A DNA stretch of 64,000 nucleotides from Dysgonomonas sp. BGC7 (lineage in GTDB: Bacteria > Bacteroidota > Bacteroidia > Bacteroidales > Dysgonomonadaceae). Under the pieces are notes generated by a model. It saw only the letters and a list, made by a program, of their open reading frames with translations, ran no database searches and was not told the DNA's origin. The first letter of the stretch is position 1, and every line of letters begins with the position of its first letter. A program made the translations under genes and the position numbers. The stretch lies in the NCBI RefSeq assembly GCF_001261735.1, contig NZ_CVRP01000006.1, forward strand, positions 248,001 to 312,000. The letters run 5' to 3'. Below are positions 16,519 through 26,089 of the stretch, piece by piece.

Positions 16519-17553
16519 ATGAAAGGGAAGATACTTGTAACAGGCGGTACCGGATATATCGGTTCGCACACTGTAGTCGAGTTGCAAAACGCAGGATATT
16601 CTGTAGTTGTTATCGACAATCTATCCAATTCGACCACCGATTCGCTTGATGGGGTGGAACGCATTACAGGCAAAAGACCTGTTTTTGAAGAATTGGATTG
16701 CAACGATCTGGATGGGCTCAGAAAATTATTTCAAAAACATTCAGACATAAAAGGAATAATTCACTTTGCAGCAAGCAAAGCTGTGGGTGAATCGGTGCAA
16801 AAACCTCTTTTGTATTACCGAAACAACCTAAATTCGCTTATCAATCTTCTTGATCTGATGCCCGAATTTGGTGTCAAAAATATTGTATTCTCTTCTTCGT
16901 GCACAGTGTATGGTGAACCGGATAATAACCCGATAGACGAAACAGCTCCTGTAAAACCTGCAGAATCTCCTTACGGAAATACGAAACAAATCAATGAAGA
17001 GATCATTAAAGACTTTGTGCGGTCGGGTGCAGATGTAAACAGTATAATTCTTCGCTATTTCAATCCTATAGGAGCGCATCCATCGGCAGAAATAGGGGAG
17101 CTTCCTAATGGAGTACCTCAAAATCTTGTTCCTTATATTACACAGACAGCAATGGGCGTTCGTCAGGAACTGAGCGTGTTTGGCGATGACTACAACACTC
17201 CTGATGGTTCATGTATACGTGACTTTATCAATGTAGTGGACTTGGCTAAAGCTCACGTTGTAGCTATCGATCGTATGCTAGGAGGTAAGTCTCTCGACAA
17301 AGTAGAGATCTTTAATCTAGGAACCGGTCGGGGTGTTTCGGTACTTGAATTGATAAAAGTATTTGAAAAAGTATCGGGCACGAAGCTCAATTACAAGATC
17401 GTAGGCCGCAGAGAAGGAGATATAGAGAAAATATGGGCAGAACCAAAACATGCCAATACTGTATTGGGTTGGACTGCAAAAGAAAATATAGATGATACAA
17501 TGGCTTCTGCTTGGAAGTGGCAATTGAAACTCAGAGAAAAAGGCATAATGTAA
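16519..17553 (+). CDS. galE: UDP-glucose 4-epimerase
   Basis: The 344-residue short-chain dehydrogenase-like epimerase interconverts UDP-glucose and UDP-galactose with bound NAD. It has the Rossmann loop VTGGTGYIGSHT at the N terminus, FAASKAVGESV, FSSSCTVYG, the catalytic YGNTK (YxxxK), LRYFNPIGAHPS and the C-terminal VGRREGDIEKIWA. It precedes polA but a strong terminator lies between them. Confidence 0.95.
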   Translation: MKGKILVTGGTGYIGSHTVVELQNAGYSVVVIDNLSNSTTDSLDGVERITGKRPVFEELDCNDLDGLRKLFQKHSDIKGIIHFAASKAVGESVQKPLLYYRNNLNSLINLLDLMPEFGVKNIVFSSSCTVYGEPDNNPIDETAPVKPAESPYGNTKQINEEIIKDFVRSGADVNSIILRYFNPIGAHPSAEIGELPNGVPQNLVPYITQTAMGVRQELSVFGDDYNTPDGSCIRDFINVVDLAKAHVVAIDRMLGGKSLDKVEIFNLGTGRGVSVLELIKVFEKVSGTKLNYKIVGRREGDIEKIWAEPKHANTVLGWTAKENIDDTMASAWKWQLKLREKGIM

Positions 17554-17576
17554 TATTTCTTACATCTTATTATATT

Positions 17577-17608
17577 CGGGGATTCTGAAAAGAGTCCCCG
17601 TTTTTTTT
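17577..17608 (+). terminator. galE terminator
   Basis: CGGGGATTC and GAGTCCCCG form a GC-rich stem followed by eight T residues. Confidence 0.92.
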
Positions 17609-17693
17609 GATAATAGGCAATACTCGGCAGATGTTCACTCTTTGTAATTCTATGCTTTTTCCGTAACTTGCCAAACATTTTTAATTTATTCCG

Positions 17694-20489
17694 ATGAAAC
17701 TATTCCTTTTAGACGCATACGCATTAATATATCGGTCATATTATGCCTTTATCAAAAGCCCCAGAGTAAATTCAAAAGGTCAAAATACATCTGCTGTATT
17801 TGGTTTTGTAAACACCCTTGAGGAACTTTTACGAAAAGAAAATCCCACACATATTGCTGTTGCTTTCGACCCTCCCGGAGGTACATTCCGACACGATGCT
17901 TATGAAAAGTATAAGGCTCAAAGACAAGAAACCCCCGAAGATATACGGGCTTCGGTTCCTATTATAAAAGAAATAATAGCAGCATATAATATAAAAGAGC
18001 TGGAAGTTCCTTATTACGAGGCGGATGATGTAATCGGCACTGTTGCGAAAAAAGCAGAAAAAGAGAAGTTCGATGTGTACATGATGACTCCCGACAAGGA
18101 TTACGGGCAGCTGACCAGCGACCATATATTTATGTATAAACCCAAGTTTATAGGTACGGGTTTCGACACATTGGATGCCAAAGCTATTATGGAAAAATAT
18201 CAGCTTTCTTCTCCCGAGCAGATGATCGACTTATTGGGGCTTATGGGGGACGCATCCGACAATATACCGGGTTGTCCCGGGGTTGGGCCTAAAACCGCCC
18301 AAAAGTTATTGGAAGAATACGGAACAATCGAAAAATTACTCGAAAATACGGAGAATATCAAAGGCTCACTTAAGCTTCGGCTCGAGGAAAATAAAGAACA
18401 AATAATTTTCTCTAAATTTTTAGCTACTATAAAGACAGATGTACCAATCGAATTTAATAAGGAAGAATACAAACGTCAGGAAATAAATGCTGAAAAAATA
18501 GCTACTCTGTTCGAAGAACTCGAATTTCGTACCTTGATCAACCGTGTGTTGAAAAAAGACGGAGCTCCGGCAAATCCGGTGAGAGTAACAACAACCCATG
18601 AGGCGATACAAGGAGATTTGTTTGCAGAGTTACTTCCCCCTCAGCCTGATGCTACTGAGAATACAAATCACTATGGTTTGCAAGAGCTCAAAGATGTAGA
18701 TCATACTTACTATCTGATCGACAAAGAAGAAGATATAGAAAGTCTGGTAGCTAAAATACTGAAAGAAAACTCTTGTTGCTTCGATACTGAGACCACCGGA
18801 CTAGATCCTACTGCGAGCGAACTTGTAGGAATGTCATTCTCTTTCAAAGAAGGAGAAGCTTATTATGTACCTGTTCCTGCCGACTTTGATAAAGCAAAAC
18901 AGATTGTAGAGCCTTTCCGTTCATTCTTCGAAAATGACAGTATTCAAAAGGTAGGACAGAATCTTAAATATGACATTATAGTTCTCAAAAAATATGGTAT
19001 TGAGGTCAGAGGAAATCTTTTTGATACAATGATAGCGCATTACCTGATAAATCCTGAATTAAGGCATAATATGGACTATATGGCAGAAACCTATCTGAAG
19101 TATAAGACAATCCATATAGATGAACTGATAGGGGCAAGGGGCAAAAACCAGTTGAATATGCGCAGTCTGCAACCCGAGCAAATAAAAGATTATGCTTGTG
19201 AAGATGCCGATGTAACACTCAAACTCAAGTCGATACTTGAAAAAGCCATTGAAAAGCAGGGATTGGAAAAACTTCTTTACGAAATAGAGTTGCCACTTGT
19301 CTATGTGCTTGCCGATATGGAATATACCGGTGTAGGGCTCGATACCGAGGCTCTTGCAGAATATTCAAAAACGCTGACGCGCGAGCTGCAAAGTATCGAA
19401 GCCGATATTTATAAAGAAGCCGGAACAGAATTAAATATCAACTCAGCAAAACAAGTAGGTGAAGTTCTTTTCGACAAACTAAAAATAGTAGATAAGCCGA
19501 AGAAGACCAAAACCGGGCAATATGTCACTAGCGAGGAAACTTTGGAAAGCTTGAAAGAAGCACATCCTATTGTAGGTAAAATACTTGAATACAGAGGATT
19601 AAAAAAGTTGCTTAGTACCTATATAGATGCACTACCTCAACTGGTAAATCCGAAAGACAGAAAAGTGCATACTTCATACAATCAGACTGTTACTGCAACT
19701 GGTCGCTTAAGTTCGAGCAACCCTAACTTGCAGAATATCCCGATAAGGGATGCTCAGGGAAAAGAAATACGCAAAGCGTTTATCGCTGATAAAGATTGTA
19801 TTTTCTTTTCTGCCGACTATTCTCAGATAGAACTTCGCATTATGGCACATCTGAGCAAAGACCCTAATATGGTAGATGCATTTAATAGTGGTGAAGACAT
19901 TCATGCTGCAACAGCCGCTAAAATATATAAAGTGCCTATTGCCGAAGTAACCAGCGATATGCGCCGCAAGGCTAAAACTGCTAATTTTGGTATTATTTAT
20001 GGTATTTCGGTATTTGGACTTGCTGAGCGTCTGACTATACCTCGTGGAGAAGCAAAAGAGTTGATTGATGGCTATTTTGAAACATATCCTAAGGTAAAGG
20101 AATACATGGACAGAAGTATATCTGTGGCCAGAGAACATACCTATGTGGAAACTGTTTTTGGGAGAAAACGTTATCTGCCGGATATCAATTCCCGTAATAC
20201 CACTGTGCGTGGCTATGCTGAGCGGAATGCTATAAACGCACCTATACAGGGGAGTGCAGCGGACATTATAAAAGTTGCAATGAATAGAATATTTGATCGT
20301 TTTCAACGGGAGAATGTGAAGTCGAAAATGATTTTACAGGTGCATGACGAGTTGAACTTTAATGTAGTTGCCAATGAGTTGGATAAAGTGCAAAAAATAG
20401 TGATAGAAGAAATGGAAGGTGCCTATAAACTCGTTGTTCCGTTAAAAGCCGATTGTGGAAAAGGTAAGAACTGGTTGGAAGCACACTAA
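17694..20489 (+). CDS. polA: DNA polymerase I
   Basis: The 931-residue enzyme is full length. The N-terminal 5'-nuclease domain starts LFLLDAYALIYRSYYAF and has YEADDVIGT and GDASDNIPGCPGVGPKTAQ. The 3'-5' exonuclease domain keeps the metal-binding FDTETTGL near residue 362, NLKYDI and YACEDADVT, so proofreading is likely active. The polymerase domain has SADYSQIELRIMAHLS, RRKAKTANFGIIYG and LQVHDELNF. It repairs gaps and matures Okazaki fragments. Confidence 0.97.
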   Translation: MKLFLLDAYALIYRSYYAFIKSPRVNSKGQNTSAVFGFVNTLEELLRKENPTHIAVAFDPPGGTFRHDAYEKYKAQRQETPEDIRASVPIIKEIIAAYNIKELEVPYYEADDVIGTVAKKAEKEKFDVYMMTPDKDYGQLTSDHIFMYKPKFIGTGFDTLDAKAIMEKYQLSSPEQMIDLLGLMGDASDNIPGCPGVGPKTAQKLLEEYGTIEKLLENTENIKGSLKLRLEENKEQIIFSKFLATIKTDVPIEFNKEEYKRQEINAEKIATLFEELEFRTLINRVLKKDGAPANPVRVTTTHEAIQGDLFAELLPPQPDATENTNHYGLQELKDVDHTYYLIDKEEDIESLVAKILKENSCCFDTETTGLDPTASELVGMSFSFKEGEAYYVPVPADFDKAKQIVEPFRSFFENDSIQKVGQNLKYDIIVLKKYGIEVRGNLFDTMIAHYLINPELRHNMDYMAETYLKYKTIHIDELIGARGKNQLNMRSLQPEQIKDYACEDADVTLKLKSILEKAIEKQGLEKLLYEIELPLVYVLADMEYTGVGLDTEALAEYSKTLTRELQSIEADIYKEAGTELNINSAKQVGEVLFDKLKIVDKPKKTKTGQYVTSEETLESLKEAHPIVGKILEYRGLKKLLSTYIDALPQLVNPKDRKVHTSYNQTVTATGRLSSSNPNLQNIPIRDAQGKEIRKAFIADKDCIFFSADYSQIELRIMAHLSKDPNMVDAFNSGEDIHAATAAKIYKVPIAEVTSDMRRKAKTANFGIIYGISVFGLAERLTIPRGEAKELIDGYFETYPKVKEYMDRSISVAREHTYVETVFGRKRYLPDINSRNTTVRGYAERNAINAPIQGSAADIIKVAMNRIFDRFQRENVKSKMILQVHDELNFNVVANELDKVQKIVIEEMEGAYKLVVPLKADCGKGKNWLEAH

Positions 20490-20531
20490 CTTGTTCCTGC
20501 TAATCATCAATAACTGCTATAATATAGAAAA

Positions 20532-21008
20532 ATGTATAAAAAACTCTTGTTGGTATTATTTTTCGTTATGACTTTGTTGGCTCATAGTCAAAACTACGAA
20601 TTCAAGGATATTTATAGTTTGAAGGTAGAAGCACCTAAAACAATAAAAGGAAATGGTATTGGCATATTTACAATAAAAGCCAAACTTACAAATAATTCTA
20701 ATGACAAAATAAAATTAAGAGAACCTGTCAGTATAGGGTGTGGCTGTTGCGGATGGGGAATCAGTATTACAAAAGATAGTATTCCTTATAATTTTTCTGC
20801 AGGATATGTGACAGCTTTAGGGCCCGAAGTAAATATACGAAAAGGAGAAAGCCACACATTTGTTATTCCTCTCAATATAAAGCACTGGTCTTTTCAAAAT
20901 GAGGAGAGTATGGGTAAGGGGAAATATGATATTCAGTTGAATGTTATCTTGGAGAGGCCTAATGATAAAAAAGTAATAAGCGAAAAGGCAACAATTTGGG
21001 TTGAATAG
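20532..21008 (+). CDS. Secreted protein of unknown function
   Basis: The 158-residue product has a signal peptide (LLLVLFFVMTLLAHSQ) and a predicted beta-sandwich mature domain. An unusual cysteine cluster, GCGCCGWGI near residue 75, could hold a metal or form disulfides. No family was recognised. It lies 42 bases after polA and 28 bases before the first of the four paralogous membrane proteins, so it may lead that operon. Confidence 0.65.
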   Translation: MYKKLLLVLFFVMTLLAHSQNYEFKDIYSLKVEAPKTIKGNGIGIFTIKAKLTNNSNDKIKLREPVSIGCGCCGWGISITKDSIPYNFSAGYVTALGPEVNIRKGESHTFVIPLNIKHWSFQNEESMGKGKYDIQLNVILERPNDKKVISEKATIWVE

Positions 21009-21036
21009 AGACTTAATAAAAGGATTACTTTGATAT

Positions 21037-22737
21037 ATGTACATGTTGACAATCTTACTGCAAAATAAGAAAAGCCAATACTGGATATTCCTTTCGGTTC
21101 TGGTTTTTCTTGCATTATTTATGATGTATTGCAATGGTTTGTCGTCTTCTTATTCAGGATTCGATTTTTTCTTTCATTTTCGCAGACTCGATGTGCTTAT
21201 TGATGCTTTGAAACACGGAGAGTATATCTCATATATAGACTATAGTAATGTCGATGGATACGGGTATTTTACTAAAGGGTTCTACCCTGACTTCATTCTT
21301 GTTCCGTTTGCTGTTGTAGGCATATTCACCGGTACATATTTCGCTTATGACTTTATGATATTCAGTATGACTATCCTTTGTGGGATGTTTATGTATCATG
21401 CAGTTTGTGCAATCTATAAAAGCAGGTATGCAGCAGCTATAGCCTCTATTTTGTACACATTTGCTGTTTATCGGCTTTACGATATTTATCAGCGAGGGGC
21501 ATTGTCAGAGGCATTATCTTTTACTTTCTTGCCTATCGTTTTTCTCGGATTGTATCACATAATAAAAGGAGATTACAAAAAGTGGTATATCCTTGCCATA
21601 GGTTATATCTTGTTGATATATACTCATGCCATAGCGTCAGTGTTGATGTTTGTAACTCTTCTGATTATTTCTATTGCGTACTGTAAATGTCTGACTCGTG
21701 AACCTAAACGCATTGGGTATTTGTTCCTTGCTGGAGCGGTTACACTTGTGGGGGTATCATATTTTACTCTTCCTCTGCTAGAACAGCTGAATTCTAATTC
21801 GTTCTATCTCGATTCTCGTACTCCGGGTGGAGGCGCAGGATATGGAAAAGTCGGTTTCGACGATCTGTTTTGGGGTTTTGTCAGTGGATTGGCATATCCC
21901 GATAAGTTGTGGTCGGGAATAGGAATCATCCTTACTCTTGTTATATTTCTCCGATTATTTATAAGAAAGAAAAGAGACGAAGCCTTGAAAAGTATTGATA
22001 CGGCTGTCATCATCGGTATTTGCTTTATTATAGCTACTTCCAGAATATTTCCTTGGGGGCGTTTCCCGTTCAATATTCTTTCGTTTATACAGTATCCATG
22101 GAGATTATACGAATTTGTCAGCTTTTTCTTTGCAATAGCCGGAGGATACTATTTATCTTTGTTGCTCGTTAAGCACAAACAGAAACTTTTTGGTTTTATA
22201 TTCATCATTTTGGCTACACTGATTACAATATATATACACAGCGAGAATTTTAAAACTCTATTTCCATTAAAAGATAAGACAATAGCTGTTATCAGCGAAA
22301 TACCTTCGTTTGATAACAGATATCATACTATCGGAGGTGAATATTTTCCATCGAAACTACCTAATATAGAGTATGTCAGGGATAGAGGTGAGATTGTTGA
22401 GGTGAAAAACAATGAAACTAAGACATACAACCTGAAACGAGGAAACAGAGGCGAAACAGATGTGAATATTGTTATAAATCAGCCCGATACTGTAATATTA
22501 CCTTTGCTCTATTACAAAGGCTATGAAGTGACACTAAACAGGAGTAATGTTCCATTTTTTGAGAACGAAAACGGACTGATTGCTGTGCCTGTCAATCAGT
22601 CGGGAAAGATAATGGCTTGGTATGCAGGAACAAATGTTCAGGAAATTAGTTTCTATATATCAATGGCCTGTATGATAGGTTTAATTATATTTGTTGCTCG
22701 ATACAGCAGAAAACAAAAGAATGAACGCAATAGATAA
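21037..22737 (+). CDS. Polytopic membrane protein A, GT-C/YfhO (PTPS-related) type
   Basis: The 566-residue protein has about eleven membrane segments, a short acidic N-terminal periplasmic motif GFDFFFHFRRLDVL, the conserved YSNVDGYGYFTKGFYPD, an internal FPWGRFPFNILSFIQYPWRLYE and a C-terminal beta-rich domain with LPLLYYKGYEVTLN. This layout resembles GT-C lipid-linked glycosyltransferases and the YfhO/6-pyruvoyl-tetrahydropterin synthase-related membrane family; the pterin name is historical. It is the first of four tandem paralogues and overlaps the second by 17 bases. Substrate unknown. Confidence 0.75.
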   Translation: MYMLTILLQNKKSQYWIFLSVLVFLALFMMYCNGLSSSYSGFDFFFHFRRLDVLIDALKHGEYISYIDYSNVDGYGYFTKGFYPDFILVPFAVVGIFTGTYFAYDFMIFSMTILCGMFMYHAVCAIYKSRYAAAIASILYTFAVYRLYDIYQRGALSEALSFTFLPIVFLGLYHIIKGDYKKWYILAIGYILLIYTHAIASVLMFVTLLIISIAYCKCLTREPKRIGYLFLAGAVTLVGVSYFTLPLLEQLNSNSFYLDSRTPGGGAGYGKVGFDDLFWGFVSGLAYPDKLWSGIGIILTLVIFLRLFIRKKRDEALKSIDTAVIIGICFIIATSRIFPWGRFPFNILSFIQYPWRLYEFVSFFFAIAGGYYLSLLLVKHKQKLFGFIFIILATLITIYIHSENFKTLFPLKDKTIAVISEIPSFDNRYHTIGGEYFPSKLPNIEYVRDRGEIVEVKNNETKTYNLKRGNRGETDVNIVINQPDTVILPLLYYKGYEVTLNRSNVPFFENENGLIAVPVNQSGKIMAWYAGTNVQEISFYISMACMIGLIIFVARYSRKQKNERNR

Positions 22738-24406
22738 TCTTCTAAATAAGATAGCAGGGAAAAAAGAAAGCCATTTTTGGATTTTTCTTTTTGCCTTGAT
22801 TATACTCACTGCGGCAATGATAGCATTGTATCAGCCTCTTTGTCCGGGGCAGGATTTCTTTTTCCATTATCGTCGTTTTCAGGCATTGATGGATGCTCTC
22901 AAAACCAGCCCTTTTCTTATTTATCTCGACTATTCGGCAATAAACGGTTATGGATACTTCGCTAAAGCATTTTATTCTGATGTAATTCTTATTCCTTTTG
23001 CAGCCATAGGAAATGCGACTAATGCCGAATTTGGCTATTTGTCTATGATTTTTACGATGACTATCCTTTGTGGCATATTCACATACAAGGCTATCGATCG
23101 AATATATGACAGCTCTTTTGCCGCTTTCATCGGGGCTTTATTATTTACTTTCTGTATTTACAGGGTATTGGATGTATATCATCGTGCCGCATTAGGCGAA
23201 GCACTTTCTTTCACATTCATTCCTTTGGTATTTTGGGGGCTTTATGAAATAATAAACGGCAATTACAAGAAATGGTATATCTTGGCAATAGGCTATAGTT
23301 TGCTCATTTTCACACATGTAATATCTTCGGTGTTGACATTTGTAACAATGCTTATACTGCTTGCCATCTACTACAAGCCTCTTATTAAAGAGCCTAAGCG
23401 AATATACTCTCTCCTTTTCGCCGGTTTGGCTACCCTTCTTATAGTCAGTTACTATCTGTTTCCGATGTTGGAGCAAATGTCATCGAATACCTTTTATTAC
23501 AACGGACGAAACATGATGGCAAAAGCCGGAGATATGACTCTCGATTTTCACTGGATTATGTGGGGTATGTTTAGCGGTATTATTCACCCCAAACAATTAT
23601 TCATTCCGGGAACGGGATTGTTGCTGACATGCGTTATTGCAATACGGATTTTTATAACAGATAAATCTTCCCGATTGAGAAGTGCAGATATAGGAGTTAT
23701 CATAGGATTGATATTCATTCTTATGTGCACACCTATCATTCCGTGGAGTGTATTTCCGTTTAGTTTGCTCAATTTTATACAAATGCCTTGGCGTTTGTTT
23801 GAGTTTTCGAGCTACTTTTTTGCTGTTGCCGGAGGATATTATTTGTCTTTACTTGTGACTTCCAATAAGAGGCGAGTTGTCGTAGGTCTGATGGTTTTCA
23901 TCTCTATTCTTATGGTATTGGTAAACGATAGTAAAATATATAAAGAGGTTAGATGCTACAATTCCATCGAGGGAAATATCCCATTGCCTCCAAACGGTTA
24001 TCATATGGGTGGTCTGGAATATTTACCGGCAAAGGTACCTTCTGCCGATTTTATTGAGCAGCGTGGAGACAGTATTGCTCGCCGACATTCGGAAACAAAA
24101 ATATCACCTATCCTTCGCGAAAAGGGACTAAACACACTCGATATAGAAACTGTTCGACAAGAAGTACTAGAGCTTCCTCTCACTTATTATAAGGGGTATA
24201 AAGCTGAACTAAATGGAAAAGAGATAAGTGTTGCGCAAAGCGATAACGGATTGATACAAATAGAGCCTAAAGAGTCCGGTAAAATAAAAATATTCTACAA
24301 TGGAACTACACTACAAGTCGTAAGCTGGTTTATTTCTCTTTTTGCAATTGTAGGCTTATGTATATACATTTTTATGTTGAACCGGAAGAATAAGCAAGAT
24401 ATCTGA
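22721..24406 (+). CDS. Polytopic membrane protein B, GT-C/YfhO type paralogue
   Basis: The ATG at 22721 is preferred over an in-frame TTG at 22691 and gives 561 residues. It has the same architecture as paralogue A: GQDFFFHYRRFQALMDAL, YSAINGYGYFAKAFYSD, WSVFPFSLLNFIQMPWRLFE and LPLTYYKGYKAELNGK. The overlap with A and the 3-base gap to C suggest translational coupling. Role is inferred only by fold and context, namely transfer of sugars or other groups from a lipid carrier at the inner membrane. Confidence 0.75.
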   Translation: MNAIDNLLNKIAGKKESHFWIFLFALIILTAAMIALYQPLCPGQDFFFHYRRFQALMDALKTSPFLIYLDYSAINGYGYFAKAFYSDVILIPFAAIGNATNAEFGYLSMIFTMTILCGIFTYKAIDRIYDSSFAAFIGALLFTFCIYRVLDVYHRAALGEALSFTFIPLVFWGLYEIINGNYKKWYILAIGYSLLIFTHVISSVLTFVTMLILLAIYYKPLIKEPKRIYSLLFAGLATLLIVSYYLFPMLEQMSSNTFYYNGRNMMAKAGDMTLDFHWIMWGMFSGIIHPKQLFIPGTGLLLTCVIAIRIFITDKSSRLRSADIGVIIGLIFILMCTPIIPWSVFPFSLLNFIQMPWRLFEFSSYFFAVAGGYYLSLLVTSNKRRVVVGLMVFISILMVLVNDSKIYKEVRCYNSIEGNIPLPPNGYHMGGLEYLPAKVPSADFIEQRGDSIARRHSETKISPILREKGLNTLDIETVRQEVLELPLTYYKGYKAELNGKEISVAQSDNGLIQIEPKESGKIKIFYNGTTLQVVSWFISLFAIVGLCIYIFMLNRKNKQDI

Positions 24407-24409
24407 TAA

Positions 24410-26089
24410 ATGACTCTGCAACCTCGAATATCAGTAAAAGATAAGAAGTATGATTGCCTCATATTTCTATTTGCCTTGACAGCCTTATCTTTATTTATGG
24501 TCTGTTGGTCGGGGCCAATATCGGAATACGCAGGGCACGATTATTATTTTAACACTATTAGATTTGGTGTATTGATCGACAATCTGAAATCGGGTACATA
24601 TCCTATCTATATCGACAGCAATGCTCTCGATGGATACGGATATTTTACAAAAGCGTTTTATCCCGATCTCATTCTTTTACCTTTTGCCTTGCTTGGTATT
24701 CTTACAGGTGCGGGATTCGCATATTTAGCAATGATATTCTCTCTTACTATTCTGTGTGGCTTGTTTATGTACAAGGCAATGAATACAGTATTCGAAAGTT
24801 CGGTGGTTGCTACAATTGGGAGTATATTATATACATTCTCGGCATATCACCTTTTCGACTGGTACAACCGGGGTGCATTGGGCGAAGCCATATCTTTTAC
24901 CTTTTTACCAATCATATTTCTGGGTTTATATCAGATTATAGTCGGAGATTACAAAAAATGGTATTTGCTTACTATCGGTTATAGTTTGCTTATATATACT
25001 CATCTGCTTTCCTCATTCATTACTTTTATCACACTTGCCATCATCGTGCTGATGTGTATAAAACCTTTGCTAAAAGAACCGAAACGTATTGCTTATCTTT
25101 TATTAGCTGCTTTGGTTACACTACCATTGGTTGCCAGTTATTTGTTCCCGATGTTGGAGCAAATGGCATCAAATACATTCCATTACAGCCTGAAAGAAAA
25201 CATCACAGGACAAACTAAGCTCGGCTTCGTTGATATGGCGTGGGGAAGCCTTAGCGGTATCTTTTATTCGAAGGAGAATAATCTTTGCGGAACAGGTCCT
25301 TTACTTATAATTGCCGTTATATTGCGTCTGTTTGTTAAGTTTCCCAAAATACATATAAGAATTGCAGATTTGAGCCTATTCATCGGAGTTTTTTATATGA
25401 TCTGTATTTCTTCTGTGTTTCCTTGGGGAAGGCTTCCTCTCGGTTTCATTCAGTTTCCTTGGCGATTGTACGAGTTTGTTACTTTCTTTTTTGCCATTGC
25501 AGGAGCATATTATGTTTTCTGTCTGTTGAGAACCCGCAAGCAATTCTATGTAATAGCATCTGTTGTAATAGTGTTTGCAGTAGTGACAATAGTAGTGAAT
25601 AACAATAGTTATCAATATTGGCAATCGAAAACTAAAGCCGCAGCACCCGAATGGTTTACAGGAATACCTTCGGTAGAGAACGAGTATTATCAGGGCGGAT
25701 TGGAATACCTACCTATCAGTGTACCTTCGTATCATTATATACATCAAAGAGGAGATAGTGTGAAATCTCAGCTAAGCACAACTGAAATAATCTCGACGAA
25801 TAGAGATGGAGGTGTCATTAACATACAGTTGTCTTTGACATCAGCAGATAATATAGAATTGCCTCTTGTATATTATAAAGGATATAAAGCGATATTAAAT
25901 ACACGGAATGTGGAAGTAGGTGAGAGCAAATCTGGACTGGTAGAAGTCTCGGTAGCCGAATCGGGAAATCTGACTGTGTATTATGCTGATACTCTAGTGC
26001 AAAAATTTAGCTGGTACATATCTTTGGTTTCGATATTGCTTTTGATCGTATATATATGGTTTTATCGTAAAAAGAAAACTATTGAATAA
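24410..26089 (+). CDS. Polytopic membrane protein C, GT-C/YfhO type paralogue
   Basis: This 559-residue paralogue keeps YSLLIYTHLLSS, FPWGRLPLGFIQFPWRLYEF and LPLVYYKGYKAILN. The N-terminal acidic motif reads GHDYYFNTIRFGVL, with Asn where A, B and D have His. If that His matters for catalysis, C may differ in activity or substrate. It overlaps paralogue D by 8 bases. Confidence 0.75.
   Translation: MTLQPRISVKDKKYDCLIFLFALTALSLFMVCWSGPISEYAGHDYYFNTIRFGVLIDNLKSGTYPIYIDSNALDGYGYFTKAFYPDLILLPFALLGILTGAGFAYLAMIFSLTILCGLFMYKAMNTVFESSVVATIGSILYTFSAYHLFDWYNRGALGEAISFTFLPIIFLGLYQIIVGDYKKWYLLTIGYSLLIYTHLLSSFITFITLAIIVLMCIKPLLKEPKRIAYLLLAALVTLPLVASYLFPMLEQMASNTFHYSLKENITGQTKLGFVDMAWGSLSGIFYSKENNLCGTGPLLIIAVILRLFVKFPKIHIRIADLSLFIGVFYMICISSVFPWGRLPLGFIQFPWRLYEFVTFFFAIAGAYYVFCLLRTRKQFYVIASVVIVFAVVTIVVNNNSYQYWQSKTKAAAPEWFTGIPSVENEYYQGGLEYLPISVPSYHYIHQRGDSVKSQLSTTEIISTNRDGGVINIQLSLTSADNIELPLVYYKGYKAILNTRNVEVGESKSGLVEVSVAESGNLTVYYADTLVQKFSWYISLVSILLLIVYIWFYRKKKTIE

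Noticed and set aside
19707-20306. Long open frame of 199 codons antisense to polA
   Set aside because: The polA frame is strongly conserved; the antisense product is Cys/His/Tyr-rich with no domain and is a shadow.
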